From positions 19,638,063 to 19,702,062 of the forward strand of contig NC_056049.1 in the NCBI RefSeq assembly GCF_004379255.2: 64,000 nt of DNA, given 5' to 3'. The translations under genes were made by a program, and so were the position numbers. This DNA is from Salvia splendens (taxonomy: Eukaryota > Streptophyta > Magnoliopsida > Lamiales > Lamiaceae). Of the stretch, positions 13,319 through 25,050 are shown one piece after another; positions within the stretch are counted from its first letter, which is position 1; each line of letters starts with the position of its first letter. Below the pieces are notes generated by a model that saw nothing but the letters and a program-made list of their open reading frames with translations, was not told the DNA's origin and searched no databases.

Positions 13319-13484
13319 TACTCCATTATTCACTTTGTTTTATATGGTTATTTCCAATACTATATGTCATTGGTTACTATTTTCAACTACCTATTTCTCT
13401 TTACTTATTCCACCTAAAAATTCTTCCTAAAATCATATGCCACTCAAGAATATGAGCATTTTGAATGGGACGGAGGAAGTAGTA
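13319..13484. mobile_element. Stowaway-like MITE, degraded
   Basis: The segment begins tactccattattc and ends gggacggaggaagtagta. This is the inverted-repeat end sequence (TACTCCCTCCGTCCC type) seen repeatedly in this window and typical of plant Stowaway/Tc1-mariner MITEs with TA target sites. The left terminus has drifted. Confidence 0.6.
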
Positions 13485-13566
13485 AATTTCAAAAGAAAAC
13501 TTTTGTAAGTATCCAACCAGAATAAGAAGAGGTTGGCCTTCCTTTATACGACTCGTGCATCGCCAT

Positions 13567-13752
13567 CAGGGGCGGATCTACTAGGAGGAGATAAGGGGCA
13601 TTTGCCCTCCTCAATATATTTCATGTAGTATTATTTTATGGAGTAATTTTAAAAAAAATTATTTCCTTTATAAATGCCCCACCTCAAACTTTTAAAATTT
13701 CTTCTTAGATATATTTTTACCCCGTCAAATTGAAATCCTAGCTCCACCCCTG
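13567..13752. mobile_element. Non-autonomous hAT element (186 bp) with exact 8-bp target duplication
   Basis: The ends are CAGGGGCGGATCTA on the left and, in reverse complement, CAGGGGTGGAGCTA on the right. The identical octamer ATCGCCAT flanks both sides (13559-13566 and 13753-13760). An 8-bp duplication with CAGGGG termini is diagnostic of the hAT superfamily. There is no coding capacity. Confidence 0.93.
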
Positions 13753-13977
13753 ATCGCCATGTTGTGGAAGTCATAGGTCAGTAGAGAAGGATTCCACAAA
13801 ATTGGGGTTCCTTCGATCCAAACAAATCCTCGAGATACTCAAGGCGCTCATTCAGCTCAATGTTGATTCTGCAGTTAAGCAAGTAGAGGCGGCAGTGTAT
13901 CATTTTTACAAGGTCAGCTGATTTGATGCCCAGACAAGAAAGTATGTCAAGCTTTGACAGAAGGTTACGAATGTTCC

Positions 13978-14135
13978 ATTAAAAATGAAACGTTTCATAA
14001 AATAGAAATATCATCATCTCTGTTTCCCCTCTTTCTTACTTTATTCTCTCTTCATTAACTCAAAAAACAACGCTGCATAAAATCTCATGCCAAAAAGCAA
14101 ACTTTTCATATTTAAAGGGACGGAGGGAGTACTAA
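13978..14135. mobile_element. Stowaway-like MITE fragment
   Basis: The right end reads gggacggagggagtac at about 14119-14135. The left part (aaaatgaaacgtttcat) resembles the mirrored interior, but its terminus is lost. Confidence 0.55.
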
Positions 14136-14238
14136 TCTAATTTCCTTTTTAGTCAGTTAGCTACTTTTTCCATGTGTTATTACTTGTCACTAATTTTTCT
14201 TTTTAATTCGTCCTCCAATATTTGTTATTTACTTTTTA

Positions 14239-14469
14239 CTACTCGCTCCGTTCCTTAAGATTATGCACTCTTTTCTTTTTAGTCCGTCCCACAAGAATAT
14301 GCACTATCTAATTTTGGAAACTCTTTTCTCTCTAATGAGATGAGACTCATTCTCCACTAATAATACTTTATTTACTTTTTCTCTCTACCTCTCTCTTACT
14401 TTATCAATTTTGCATTAAAACCCGTGTCGAATCCAAAGTGCGTATTCTGTAGGAACGGAGGGAGTATTA
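14239..14469. mobile_element. Stowaway-like MITE
   Basis: Inverted ends: left ctactcgctccgttcctta, right gtaggaacggagggagtatt. It contains a second mirrored pair (attatgcactc / tgcgtattctgt). The flanking sequence (about 14150-14600) looks like another MITE-type repeat, so this one is probably nested. Confidence 0.75.
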
Positions 14470-14740
14470 CTTTTGAAATTAAGCTTACATTTCACTAATC
14501 TATTCCATTCAGATTTTATCATAAAACTAATAAATAAAATTAAAATCCACATTCTATTAATTTTTTTAAATATATATTTTATTATATTTCTTAAAACTGC
14601 AATGAATCAAATATTGGTGGAGTTAGGAAGTTAAAAAAAATTGGAAATGTGTTTTTGTAAAGAAAAACGATGATATAAATTAGAAATGTGTTTTTGATGA
14701 AAAACGATGATTAAATTGCACATCGCCTAACTATGCGTAA

Positions 14741-16512
14741 GAGTATCCACAATCGTGCTCTAGCCAACGAGCACGGTTGTGGGCCCGGCCCCATTTTTTC
14801 TGCCTGCTCTTAGGCAAGAGCACAACATTCACAGCCGTGCTCTTCCGCAAGGACGAGCACAAGGGTCCCACCATTCTATTATTCAATTTAAATAAAAACA
14901 TTTCCATAATATTAAAATTCATTAAAAAAATGAAATAATATTACAAATTACAAATAAAATAAAAATAACATAATTAAAATCCTAAAAAATAAAAATTACA
15001 TAATTAAAATCATAAAAATTAAAAATTACATAATTAAACTTCTACAAATTAAAAATTACATAATTAAACTCCTAAAAATTAAAAATTACATAATTAAACT
15101 CCTAAAAATTAAAAATTACATAATTAAAGGCTAAAAATACCCCCGTGGAAGACTATTCATCCGGCGGCACTACCCCCAATTGTTTTTGGAGACCCAATAT
15201 CATGGCCTCATGCGATCGAAGTTGCGCGGGGGTCATAGTTGACCTATCGACCATATTGAGTTGGGCCAAAATCGCCCACAACGAGCTGGTGGGGGGGGAG
15301 GTGGCGCATAGGGAACATGAACGGGAGCGGGTTCGGGAGCATCGCCGGATGGAGTAGCGGCGCGACGGCGGTTGGCCACCGCCTTCTTCCTTCCTTGCGG
15401 TCGGCGTTGGGAACTGCTCGGGCCGGCGTCGGAGATGCCCAAGTTAGCTCCAGCAAGTTGGCTAGCCACGTCTTCGAAGCCGGCGTCGGATAGGGATACC
15501 GACCTTGACCGTTTGGAGGAGCCGCTAGAGGAGGATGTTACGTCTCCCCTATACTTCGGATGCGACCGCGTCTCCTGCCAAATGTTGAGGTACTTGAACG
15601 GCTTGTAGTTCATGGATTGGTAGGTCGACAAGGCGGAACTGATGATGTCGACCTCGCTCCGGCCGCTCCCTGCCGTCCGCTCTTCCTTGAGGTAATACCC
15701 CTGGAACTTTTAGATTTCTTCATTGGCTCTGTATATGGCGTTGCGCACCATACTCTCGTTGCGCTCGATTGTTCCCGCCGGCCGATTTTCATTGTACCGG
15801 CGACAGATGCGCCACCAATAATGGTCGCCGGATTGGTTCGTGCCAACCTCCGGATCTTCGGAGATTGATAAGAACGCCTCGAACAATTGCTCCATCTCAG
15901 CCGGAGTGTATAGTGTGTGGACACCGCGAGTAGGAGGAGTCGGAGTTTGGGAGGGGCCGCTCAACCTCGCTCGAGGCTCGGGTGTCCACCCGTATAGTCC
16001 TTCGGGGGCATCTTGGTCGTCGATCGGGTAAGGCCGGTAGCCACCTGGAACTCCCGAACTTTGGGTTTGAGGAGGGGCCGAATATTCCATTTTCGGACTA
16101 GGAAACAGTTGTGAACCGAACCAATCGGGGTTCCAACCTTGGGAGCCCGGTGGGTGATCGCCGTGGCCGGACATTGTTATGTTGTAGGAGTGGAAGAAAG
16201 ATTGAGAATGGAAATGAGAGAATGTAGATGAGAATTGTGTAGTGTGGTGTGAATTTTTGGGTGTGAAAGTGATGGTATTTATTGATGAAAATGTGTATTT
16301 TTGGGGGGGGGGAAAAAAAATAAAAGTGGGTAGAAAACGGATATAATTAAAAGTGGGTAGAAAAAAAATGCCAATCAGCGTCTGCCACGTTACCTGCTCG
16401 CTGGCACGGACGTGCTCGATGCATCGAGTAGCGCTGTGCCAGCGGCGGACGAGGTCTCCGTACCGCTGACACGGACAGACGAACGCCGTCCTGCTCGCAG
16501 TTGTGGATGCTC
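14741..16512. mobile_element. PIF/Harbinger element carrying ORF1 only (non-autonomous)
   Basis: Ends are inverted repeats: left GAGTATCCACAATCGTGCTC, right in reverse complement GAGCATCCACAACTGCGAGC. Both are followed outward by the trinucleotide TAA (14738-14740 and 16513-16515), the 3-bp target duplication expected for PIF/Harbinger. Subterminal tandem repeats of about 32 bp (aaaattacataattaaa plus cctaaaaatt) fill 14930-15128; the same repeat lies near the right end of the transposase-bearing element at 41.2-43.2 kb, which ties the two to one family. Only the Myb-like ORF1 remains; no transposase is present in its 1772 bp. Confidence 0.9.
15153..16174 (-). pseudogene. PIF/Harbinger ORF1 (Myb/SANT-like DNA-binding protein), two lesions
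   Basis: ORF1 proteins bind the transposon ends and work with the DDE transposase. The start is the ATG at 16172-16174 (MSGHGDHPPGSQGWNPDWFG). The Myb-like segment YTPAEMEQLFEAFLSISEDP is followed by the conserved YWWRICRRYNENRP region. An in-frame TAA at 15710-15712 replaces a codon between NEEI and KFQGYYLKEE. Reading continues in the same frame (YQSMNYKPFKYLNIWQE) until a G/C homopolymer at about 15289-15298 shifts the frame; after it the C-terminus reads in another frame to TAG at 15153-15155. Database entries of this protein type are often mislabelled glutathione S-transferase T3-like. Confidence 0.8.
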
Positions 16513-16728
16513 TAAGAATCCAAAACTTGTACATGATCCATGTGGATGTCACACCTTTTTTAATCTATTCCAATAAAAATTTTACACTCACTTAAAAAAA
16601 ATGTAACTATCGTTAATCCATTCAATTAAGTACTATTAGATTTTTTCTATATTAAGTACGGACTTCACTAAATTGCACAATAATTCTTGAAATGAAGCTC
16701 CTAAAATAAGCAAATAATTATACACCAC

Positions 16729-17428
16729 TAGGGATGTCAATGTAGCCCGTAACCCGTGGGTTGGCCCGAATAGCCCGCTAAATTTATAGGGTTAGGGTTG
16801 GAAATTTATAGCCCGATAAAATCAAAACCCAATTAGCCCGCACCCGATTAACCCGCAACCCATTAGGGCCAGACCCGAAAACCCGATGGGCTGGCCCGAA
16901 AACCCGATAAAATTTCTATTATTCTATTTTTTTACTCCTAATTGGACATTTCATTGATTAATTTTAACTAAAAAAATAACTTTTAATTTTATATTAAATA
17001 TACAAATTATATAATGAATTTTTATTAATATAATAATTGATAAATAAATTAAAAACTTCAAATTCATAAAAAAAATATTTAAAATTTTAAAACATGCATT
17101 AAAATTCTACGAAATATCTCAAATATTAGTATTTGATCATGTTTATGATTGAGTTTAAGCATATATCTCAAATATATCATAATTAAATGTTTTACATTGC
17201 ATGAATATCAGTAATTTTAATCATCATTTATTGGATTGATCGCATGTTAATATTATCAGTAGCAACCCGATTAACCTGATGGGCTAGCCCGAAACCCGAA
17301 CTTTTAGGGTTAGGGCTAAGCTTTTATAACCCGAAAGAAATCACAACCCGATTAGCCCGCACCCGATTGACCCGCAACCCGAGTAGGGTTGGCCCGAAAC
17401 CGACGGGCCGACCCGATTGACATCTCTA
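16729..17428. mobile_element. Non-autonomous hAT element (700 bp) with 8-bp target duplication
   Basis: Left end TAGGGATGTCAATGTAGCCCG; right end in reverse complement TAGAGATGTCAATCGGGTCGG. The octamer TACACCAC flanks both sides (16721-16728 and 17429-17436), the signature of hAT insertion. Both arms are rich in repeated AACCCG/GGGTT-type words (cccgattagcccgcaccc), likely subterminal binding sites. The centre is AT-rich and non-coding. Confidence 0.93.
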
Positions 17429-17619
17429 TACACCACATACTAGTTGACCACGATTAGGCTTATACGTATCTCAACCATGGTTAAATTAATTAACCTTTAT
17501 CCAAAGAAAGACAGATAAGATTAAACACACAACAATAGTTAACTACTACTAACATTTATTGCCATTTCCCATTTCTTCGCAGTTTCTATACTTTTCAACT
17601 CTTTTACATAAAGGCGAAA

Positions 17620-18333
17620 CCCACCAAAAACTCCCCACATGCTCCCTTCTCTCTCATTCCCTATCTCATCCTTATCTGATCTAGAAAAAGCTGAATTGGT
17701 AAGCTTTCCTTTGTATGAATCTATCTCTGTTTGTTTCTGAGAATCAAAGTTTAAATTTTGGAACTGATTTCTGCATCAACTGTGTAAAGGTAAAGTCTTG
17801 AATAGTTGAGAGTCAAATTTTGTGAGCTGGGTTTTACGCGTGAAGTGATTGATCTTTATTGTGTTACTTTTGCAGAGCTGTGTTCTTTTTTCCATTTTGT
17901 GTTTTAGACTCTGGTAAAAATCTGATCTTGCTCAGGGGAACCTATTAGATGAAAGATTCTGTTAAGGTTTTTGAAGATCACGGTGTTAGTGAATCAAGAA
18001 TTATGGTTAGATTTGTCATGTGTGGGATTGAAGAATCTATGACCTGTTCTTGTACTTTTGCAGTTTAGGGTTATTGGGTTACTATTTGTAGCTTAATAAA
18101 ATTGTGCTTTAGATGTAAGTGATTTCTGGTTTTGATGTTAACTGGATCTGTTTGGTTGATGTTTGATTTGTTGTTTCATTGCTTCTTGGATCAGATTTGG
18201 AGTTTCCCTTTAAAATTCACGTGATCCCAGAAGTCGATCGAGTGGGGTTTAGGGTATCATCGAGGTGTGAAAAGAATTAAGAGGTCGATCGGAGAGTAGT
18301 GGTGTTCTTGGATTCATTGGACTTGTCAGCTAA
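17620..18333 (+). promoter_or_regulatory. 5' UTR with one intron of the EIN3-like gene
   Basis: A pyrimidine-rich leader starts at roughly 17620-17690. A donor ctgaattg|gtaagc at 17699 and an acceptor ttggatcag ending at 18194 define a probable 496-bp leader intron. The second leader exon runs 18195-18333 to the start codon. Transcription start and splicing are inferred from consensus sites only. Confidence 0.6.
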
Positions 18334-20139
18334 ATGGGAATTTTTGAGGAGATGGGGTTTTGTGATAATCTTGATTTTCTCACTAGTCCTCCTGGAGAGT
18401 TGAAGGGCTCTCAGGAACTCGAACCGGTGGGAGAGGTGGACGGAGACTACAGTGACGAGGAGATGGATGTTGATGAGCTGGAGAAGCGGATGTGGAGAGA
18501 CCGGATGCTCTTGAAGCAGCTTAAGGATCAGAAGAAGAGCAAGGACAAGATTGATGACAGCGCCAAGCAGCGCCAGTCTCAAGAGCAAGCACGGAGGAAG
18601 AAGATGTCCCGTGCCCAAGATGGCATTTTGAAGTATATGCTGAAGATGATGGAGGTCTGCAAAGCTCAAGGTTTCGTGTATGGAATCATTCCTGAGAAGG
18701 GGAAACCTGTGACTGGAGCGTCTGATAATCTCCGTGCATGGTGGAAGGAGAAAGTCAGATTCGACAGGAATGGCCCTGCAGCAATTGCTAAGTACCAGAC
18801 AGAGCATTCGATCCCTGGGAAAACTGAGGCTTTGAGTGTGGTGGCATCGACTCCTCAGACACTTCAGGAGCTGCAGGACACTACGCTTGGATCTCTGCTG
18901 TCGGCTCTCATGCAGCACTGTAATCCCCCGCAGAGGCGCTTTCCGCTGGAAAAGGGTGTCTCACCTCCTTGGTGGCCTTCTGGGACAGAAGATTGGTGGC
19001 CAGAGTTGGGTTTGCCCAAGGATCAAGGACCTCCTCCGTATAAGAAGCCCCATGATCTGAAGAAGGCGTGGAAGGTTGGCGTCCTGACCTCCGTGATCAA
19101 ACACATATTTCCTGATATCGCCAAGATGCACAAGCTTGTCCGTCAGTCCAAGTGTTTACAGGACAAGATGACGGCAAAAGAGAGTGCGACTTGGCTGTCT
19201 ATAATTAACCAGGAAGAGGCTTTGTCTAGAAAACTATATCCTGATAGCTATCCACCATCATCATCCTATGCTGAGAGCGGATCATATTCGGTCAATGATA
19301 CTAGTGACTATGATGTGGAAGGAGTAGAAGATGATGCGAACATTGCAGTCGACTGCAAGCCACTGGATAAGAATGTGTTCAACTTCAAGGTTTCTGGAAC
19401 TAAAAATAACCCTATGGTACTTCCCCTAGCTCCTGTCAAGAGAGAGATCTTCGATGTAGATGTAGATTACACCATGAAAAGAAAACGGGTTTCTGTTGAA
19501 GAGCACAAGAGTGAGAGGGTATATACCTGTGAGTTTCCTCAATGCCCCCACAGTGATAAGCTCATGGGATTTAATGATCAAGCATGGAGGAACAATCACC
19601 AGAATAACTGCCAATTTAGATTCAGTTCTTCTGCACCAAACTATCAGATCAACGACGAGAAACAAGCTGTGTGCCTGGCTCCTTCCATTGAAACCAAGTC
19701 TTCCAATCAGGCTTGTGTAAATGTTTCTGAACTGGGTATTCCCGAAGATGATCAGAAACTGATTAGTGGGCTAATGTCAATGTATGACAACAATCTTCAG
19801 GGAAACAATAGCTTTGATTCTGAGAATTTGAACATTCTCCTGAGGCAGAACCCTCAGCAATCAGCCAGTCAGCTTGAACAGGGTGGCGACTTTTTCAGAC
19901 AGGGATCTTTGTCGCATGGCGGTACATTTCAACAAACCAATGTGCCATTAAGCAATGCTACTTTTATGCCAACAGAATTCCAGTATGAGCAGTGCAGATC
20001 ATCGTACAACTCCTCTTACAATGGTGATGTAGGGGAGAATTTTACTGACTTCAGACTTGATTCACCATTCGATTTTGCACCCGGTGACTTCTCTGTGGAC
20101 CCGTTCCCAAAGAATGAAGTTCCTCTGTGGTACATTTAA
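18334..20139 (+). CDS. EIN3: EIN3/EIL1-type ethylene-response transcription factor
   Basis: This is the nuclear master transcription factor of ethylene signalling; it binds EIN3-binding sites in ERF1 and other promoters and is controlled by EBF1/2-mediated degradation. The 601-codon frame is complete and uninterrupted, as usual for this family, in which the CDS lies in one exon. The N-terminus has the MGFCDNLDF block and an acidic run (about residues 33-45), then [20 protein letters not shown]. The highly conserved EIN3 DNA-binding domain spans about residues 75-290, with [85 protein letters not shown] and [20 protein letters not shown]. The tail includes the EIN3/EIL1-type [10 protein letters not shown] segment and ends in WYI. 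Gene order: convergent with the AP2 gene at 21.1 kb. EIN3 versus EIL1 cannot be separated without a tree. Confidence 0.96.
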   Translation: MGIFEEMGFCDNLDFLTSPPGELKGSQELEPVGEVDGDYSDEEMDVDELEKRMWRDRMLLKQLKDQKKSKDKIDDSAKQRQSQEQARRKKMSRAQDGILKYMLKMMEVCKAQGFVYGIIPEKGKPVTGASDNLRAWWKEKVRFDRNGPAAIAKYQTEHSIPGKTEALSVVASTPQTLQELQDTTLGSLLSALMQHCNPPQRRFPLEKGVSPPWWPSGTEDWWPELGLPKDQGPPPYKKPHDLKKAWKVGVLTSVIKHIFPDIAKMHKLVRQSKCLQDKMTAKESATWLSIINQEEALSRKLYPDSYPPSSSYAESGSYSVNDTSDYDVEGVEDDANIAVDCKPLDKNVFNFKVSGTKNNPMVLPLAPVKREIFDVDVDYTMKRKRVSVEEHKSERVYTCEFPQCPHSDKLMGFNDQAWRNNHQNNCQFRFSSSAPNYQINDEKQAVCLAPSIETKSSNQACVNVSELGIPEDDQKLISGLMSMYDNNLQGNNSFDSENLNILLRQNPQQSASQLEQGGDFFRQGSLSHGGTFQQTNVPLSNATFMPTEFQYEQCRSSYNSSYNGDVGENFTDFRLDSPFDFAPGDFSVDPFPKNEVPLWYI

Positions 20140-21092
20140 GACATGAGTGATCCCATCCAGCTCTACCTTGCTAAGAGATCTTCAGAACTATCCTCTGTGA
20201 GACGCCTATCCATCCCCCACCTCCCTAGTTAGGTTTGCTTAAATTGGTGAAATATATGCATAATTGTAGATATTGCTGCCGACTCAATCTGAGTGCTTTT
20301 ACTATGTATTGCAACTTTAGCTTATTAGACTGTTTCGTTTGGAGGTGCTTAGTCGGGCAGCACCTCCCACGCTCTTCTTTGTGTTGTGGTTTTAAAATGC
20401 TGGAAGGCATTACCTGTTATTCATAAATAACAATGCTTTTACCTAAGCTGAGTTGGTTATTTCTTGCTTTCTCATACGGCCTGTTGTTGAACTATGCTAA
20501 AATATAGTAGATGATGCCTCTCAAATGTTGAAGCACTTTATCTTGTCTATTGAAGCAAGGGAATGGAGAAGCAAGGTTTTCTTCATATCCTGTTCAAGCT
20601 GTGATTACTTAATTAGTTTTTGAAATGTGGATGGCGTTTAATACGCGTTCGACTTCCAAACTCGTTTGTGGATACAGCGAGCTAAGAGCTGAATGTTAGC
20701 ATTACCTGCTTAAATGTAACCAGAATTAGCTAGACTTCACATTTGTTGTATGACTTTGTAGCATATCAGTATCTAATTTAACATGATTTGGTCTACATAA
20801 GATTACTATCTGTCAATGTCATTTATGGGAAAATATTTATGTGTCGAAACAGGAGGGTAAAATAACTCGCTGAATTCATTTTATGAAAGAACAAAGAAAT
20901 CCTAGAATTACATACTGATAAACAGAGCTATCTCTTGAGACAGTCTTTATCTCAGGGAGGGGAAAAAGGGGGCCATGAACAAGCCAAAGATCTGAGCTTG
21001 AACAGCATCTTACTCTTATCATCTACAGCTAGCTTCCTCACCTAAAGTTACAATAACTTAAAGCTCTAAACATCTTGAAACTTGAAGGTAGA
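20140..21092. other. 3' UTRs of two convergent genes and spacer
   Basis: The EIN3-like 3' UTR probably extends to about 20440, where aataaataacaatgc-type sequence could serve for polyadenylation. The 3' UTR of the minus-strand AP2 gene begins at 21092 going left. No separate gene is seen in the roughly 400 bp between. Confidence 0.5.
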
Positions 21093-24000
21093 TTAGATGT
21101 TGCTGCAGGCAGATGTGACTGAAGACAGTGGCGACGAAGAAGGTGAAGTTGAAGTGGAGGCATCCCGCCCTTTCTCGTCCTGAACTACCAATGCATCTGC
21201 TGCGTCAATCTGGCCGCCATATTGGAGGATCTCGTTATCATCCAATGGCTCATCGAAGATGCACTCAATATCATCATCGAAGCCTTTGTAGTCGAACACC
21301 TCAGAGGGTTTCCCCAGAGGCATGTCGGGTATTGGGAGGATGTTGAATAGAGTATCTAGACAGAGGTCCCAAGGGTGCCCGTGCTCCTCGATTGGGTCCA
21401 TGGTGACTATGCCTTCTGACTCGTTGGAATCTTTGGGTTCAGGCTTAGGGCTACTTGTTTCAGCAACCGGGTGAGGTTTTTCCTCTGCTTGTACTTCGTC
21501 GGGGGGAGTCGAGTTTGTTTCCTGCTTCACATGGACCTCTTCCACTTGCACCTCAGGTAGGAATTTCTTCAACTTATCCGCATAATTACTTACGTCGAAA
21601 TTTGTTACAGCATTCGGGCCTCTGAATTCTATCGCTGCCATATCATATGCTGCTGCGGCTTCCTCTTGAGTGCCTGCGTGAAATGGGATCATTACATGCA
21701 CCCTAACAAGAATTCTGCAAGTTATAGCTAGGCCGGTGGTAAAAAAGCGTTCAAGTCAAATTGGCTAGGAAAGGGACACTTCTTGCAGCATGTTTGTGAA
21801 GCATATCTATACATCTATCATCGAAAGATATACACTCGTGAACTTTTAAGTGGGATTTTGTTTATAAACAAATTCTTAGCACTATGAAATCCCAATTATT
21901 AAGGTGCAATCATTTTACCCTGTTGTTAGTGACCACGAAGATGGGACGAGGTTGGCTAGAACTTGATAGTTCCCTATCAAGTTGTCAACTTTCTTAGGCA
22001 TTAGTTGAATATCCACTACCAATAGGGTATAATTGCTTATACTGTTATTTAAACGTGTAAATCATGGTTGATGAAAATGGAGTAGCATGTAAACTAGAGT
22101 TCGTGGACGGAGGACTATGGATATTCATCAAACGACTCGGATTTCCCCTAGTTTTTAGGTGTGCTCGGAATTGTTCTAGTTGCGCGAGTACTTGGACACT
22201 CGTATTTGAGGAGTTCAAACACATTGTGGTCCTCCAGTTTAATCTTATGCTCTATTTTCGTAAAACAACAAAATCTGAGCCTATACTCATCAAGGACAAA
22301 AAATGGTGGTATCAAGCTCCAGAAATCAGCATTCTTGAGAGCAAAAAATCCCAAGTATTGGGTTTACATTCTGGTTTAGGGCTGAGTATTTATTCAGTGG
22401 GTTATGTCCAACTAATTATTATCTTGAGCTGTACATTACTTAGATCCATCCACATAAAAATTTCTTTCTAGTCAAACTTGTTAAGTTATACAATATTGAA
22501 TCCTCCTAGTCCTAACGCCATCCCACATCACAAAGGGAATATTTCTGAGTTTTATAACAAAGTTTCCTTTGTGAGGTATGCAGATACTGTCTTAATACAA
22601 GTATAAATTAAGGAGTAAAACTAGTCATCAATGTGCCATGTCAGCTTTTTAATCCTTTATAAATGACTTTAATTTGTTTGGCGACAAGATGATGGGGATT
22701 TCCGATATCAGATCTCTGCAACTAATCAGGTGGGGTTGGTAACTACATCACGCTTCGTAATACTTATCGTCTATTTATTTTAAATTTTTAAGAACTGTTT
22801 TGGCAATTGTATAATCTAATAGACGTAGTTAACCAATTGATTAAATAAGTCGATTTTTAAAGAAATGAGGGCTACTCACTGTAGGTTCCTAAGTAGAGAT
22901 ACTTGTTTCCACAAACGCGCCCAATTCTAGCCTCCCACCGGCCATTGTGATGGTGCCTGTCCAAATACAGTTTCATATTTAAGTCAAACATATAATTTTT
23001 AGAGTTTTTTTCTTTTTTTATTTCATTTTTAGAGGTTAAGTGCACAGATAATAAACTAAAAAAAATAAAGTGAAAAAATAAGAGAAAAAGAAAAAGTTAA
23101 TTAGGAGAATAAAGTTTTTTTAAAAAAAATACTTATCTCGACTACGTTATGACGGCTCAAAAAGAAATACGACTATGAGTCGCAAAATAAGTCAACTTCT
23201 TAAGATGAGATTCAATTAATGATTCCGGTGTATAATATATTGAATTCCGAAAATGGAAGTTGCCTAGATTTATAAAATATACTCCATTAATTCATTGAAT
23301 TATACTATAAAACAGATTTTGTAATTTTATAGTAAATATTTTTTATGAGTACGATAATTTTATACATACATTGGATTAGTAAAAAGTGACCAATAAGATC
23401 AGAGAAAAAAGAGAACTTATGAAATTAATTTTGACGGGTCAAAACAAATAATCCAAACACATAGCAAGTGACAATTTAGTATACTAATTTAATTTGAATA
23501 TGAATTTTGACCATTTAATCGGAGAGGAAGACTCATGCAAATCCTTCCTCCCTCAGTAGTATATTTATGTAAAAGCGACTTTGACGTCATAGGAATTACA
23601 TTTTTTGCCACTAAAACATCATGTAAAGAATGAAACACAATGTGGGCCCCAATCAACTGATCTTTTGCAAGGAATACCAAAAAATTCAAACCGTTTTATG
23701 TACTTAAATGAGACTCGGATGCAAAAATTGCAAATCTCTATTTATTTTAAACGATTGAATTCATGTTTGGATTTGTTAGCAAATGAAAGAAAAAAAAACA
23801 ATACTATTACTCCTATCACATATTATATAAGTCTCATGTGCCACTTCTTCTATCACCAGTTAATTTTATAATATAACATGTCATATATTGGTACCTTGCA
23901 ACGCCGCGATACTTAGAGACGCCTCTGGAGAAGCCGCTGCTCCGCCTCCGGAGGGAAGCCAAATACTCTTCCTTGGTCAATTTTTGCATCTCTTCAAGAT

Positions 24001-25050
24001 CGTTGGTGTAGCCCTCCACCTGCATTATCATGTGGCATTAGTAATCAGTCAAACATACTATTAATAGTCCTAATTAGTTTGCTCCCTTCACTTTCACCAC
24101 ATAATCTAATCTAAATCTAACCCTCTCTGAATATCCCCTTTTCCCACTCTCCTCATTTTGTCTGCTCAAAAGCAAATTCGCATAAACCCTCCTAATTTAT
24201 TCAGCACCACCGCAGATTACAGATCCAATTAATTAATTAAACAGAGTAATTAAAGTGAGAGAGGGAGGATTACTGGAAAATTGAGGATGGTGGAAGGGCC
24301 CCAGTATTTAAGTGCAGCTAGATCGTAGGTTCTCGCCGCATCTTCCTCATTATCATAAGCACCTACATTAATTCATAATTCAATTAAATTGCCCTCTGCA
24401 TCTGCATGCACACATTAATCCTCTTCACACACGCAATTATCGTGAATTAATTATTCCAAAGAGAGAGAGAGAGGGAGGTTACCTAAATAAACTGCGGCAG
24501 CGCCAAATGTGTTAATGAATTGGATCATCGCCGAGAATAAAAACACAGTCAGACTCCTTTAATTAACTAACTAATTAACTGCGTAATTAATGAAACGAAG
24601 ATCTCAGATCTCCTTGCTTTCACCGAATTTCGCTTTTCCAATGATTAAATTAAAAAAGGAAAAAGGAAAAAAGAGATAATCACTTTGTCTTCCTCGCTTG
24701 TTCTGTATGCTGTTCCAGGTAGTCTTATCCCAGAGATGAGCTTCGTATCTTCCAGTCCACCGATGCCTAATTTGGGAGACGAATCGGTGAAGTGATGCGA
24801 TTGAAATGGCATGCATGCATGAATTGGAAAGTTGATGAGTGTGTGTGTACCTAGTGACGCCTCTGTGAATCGAGCTTCGCGATTTGGCAGAGGTGGCGGA
24901 ATTTTCGCTCTGATTCTTCTTCGCTCTGACGCGCTTTGGCTTGGGCTTGGCGTCGGGCTTCGATTGAGGCGCGGTGGCGATTGATGGCGATTCGATACAG
25001 CAGGAAGATGAAGAGGAGGAGCACGAAGATGGAGATGATTTCCTCTTCAT
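21093..25050 (-). CDS. WRINKLED1-like AP2/ERF transcription factor with two AP2 domains
   Basis: The WRI group controls fatty-acid (and in WRI3/4 cutin or wax) synthesis genes through AW-box promoters. Seven exons join in phase: 24851-25050, 24684-24766, 24483-24491, 24274-24362, 23895-24019, 22880-22956 and 21093-21673, giving 387 aa. The start [16 protein letters not shown] is followed by a basic [11 protein letters not shown] nuclear signal. First AP2: [20 protein letters not shown] through [14 protein letters not shown]. Linker: [20 protein letters not shown]. Second AP2: [20 protein letters not shown] through [20 protein letters not shown]. The third exon is only 9 nt, the conserved micro-exon of this family, here read as I-Y-L instead of V-Y-L. 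The C-terminus is acidic with a Ser/Thr-rich end. The exact paralogue (WRI1, WRI3 or WRI4) needs a tree. Confidence 0.93.

Noticed and set aside
13800..13912. Possible exon on the plus strand (KALIQLNVDSAVKQVEAAVY)
   Set aside because: Helix-like but only about 35 codons and no family recognised; too weak to annotate.
15372..15868. Plus-strand ORFs in the Harbinger element
   Set aside because: Shadows of the GC-rich minus-strand ORF1.
18277..18918. 213-codon ORF on the minus strand opposite EIN3
   Set aside because: It is the antisense shadow of the conserved EIN3 domain; no domain of its own.
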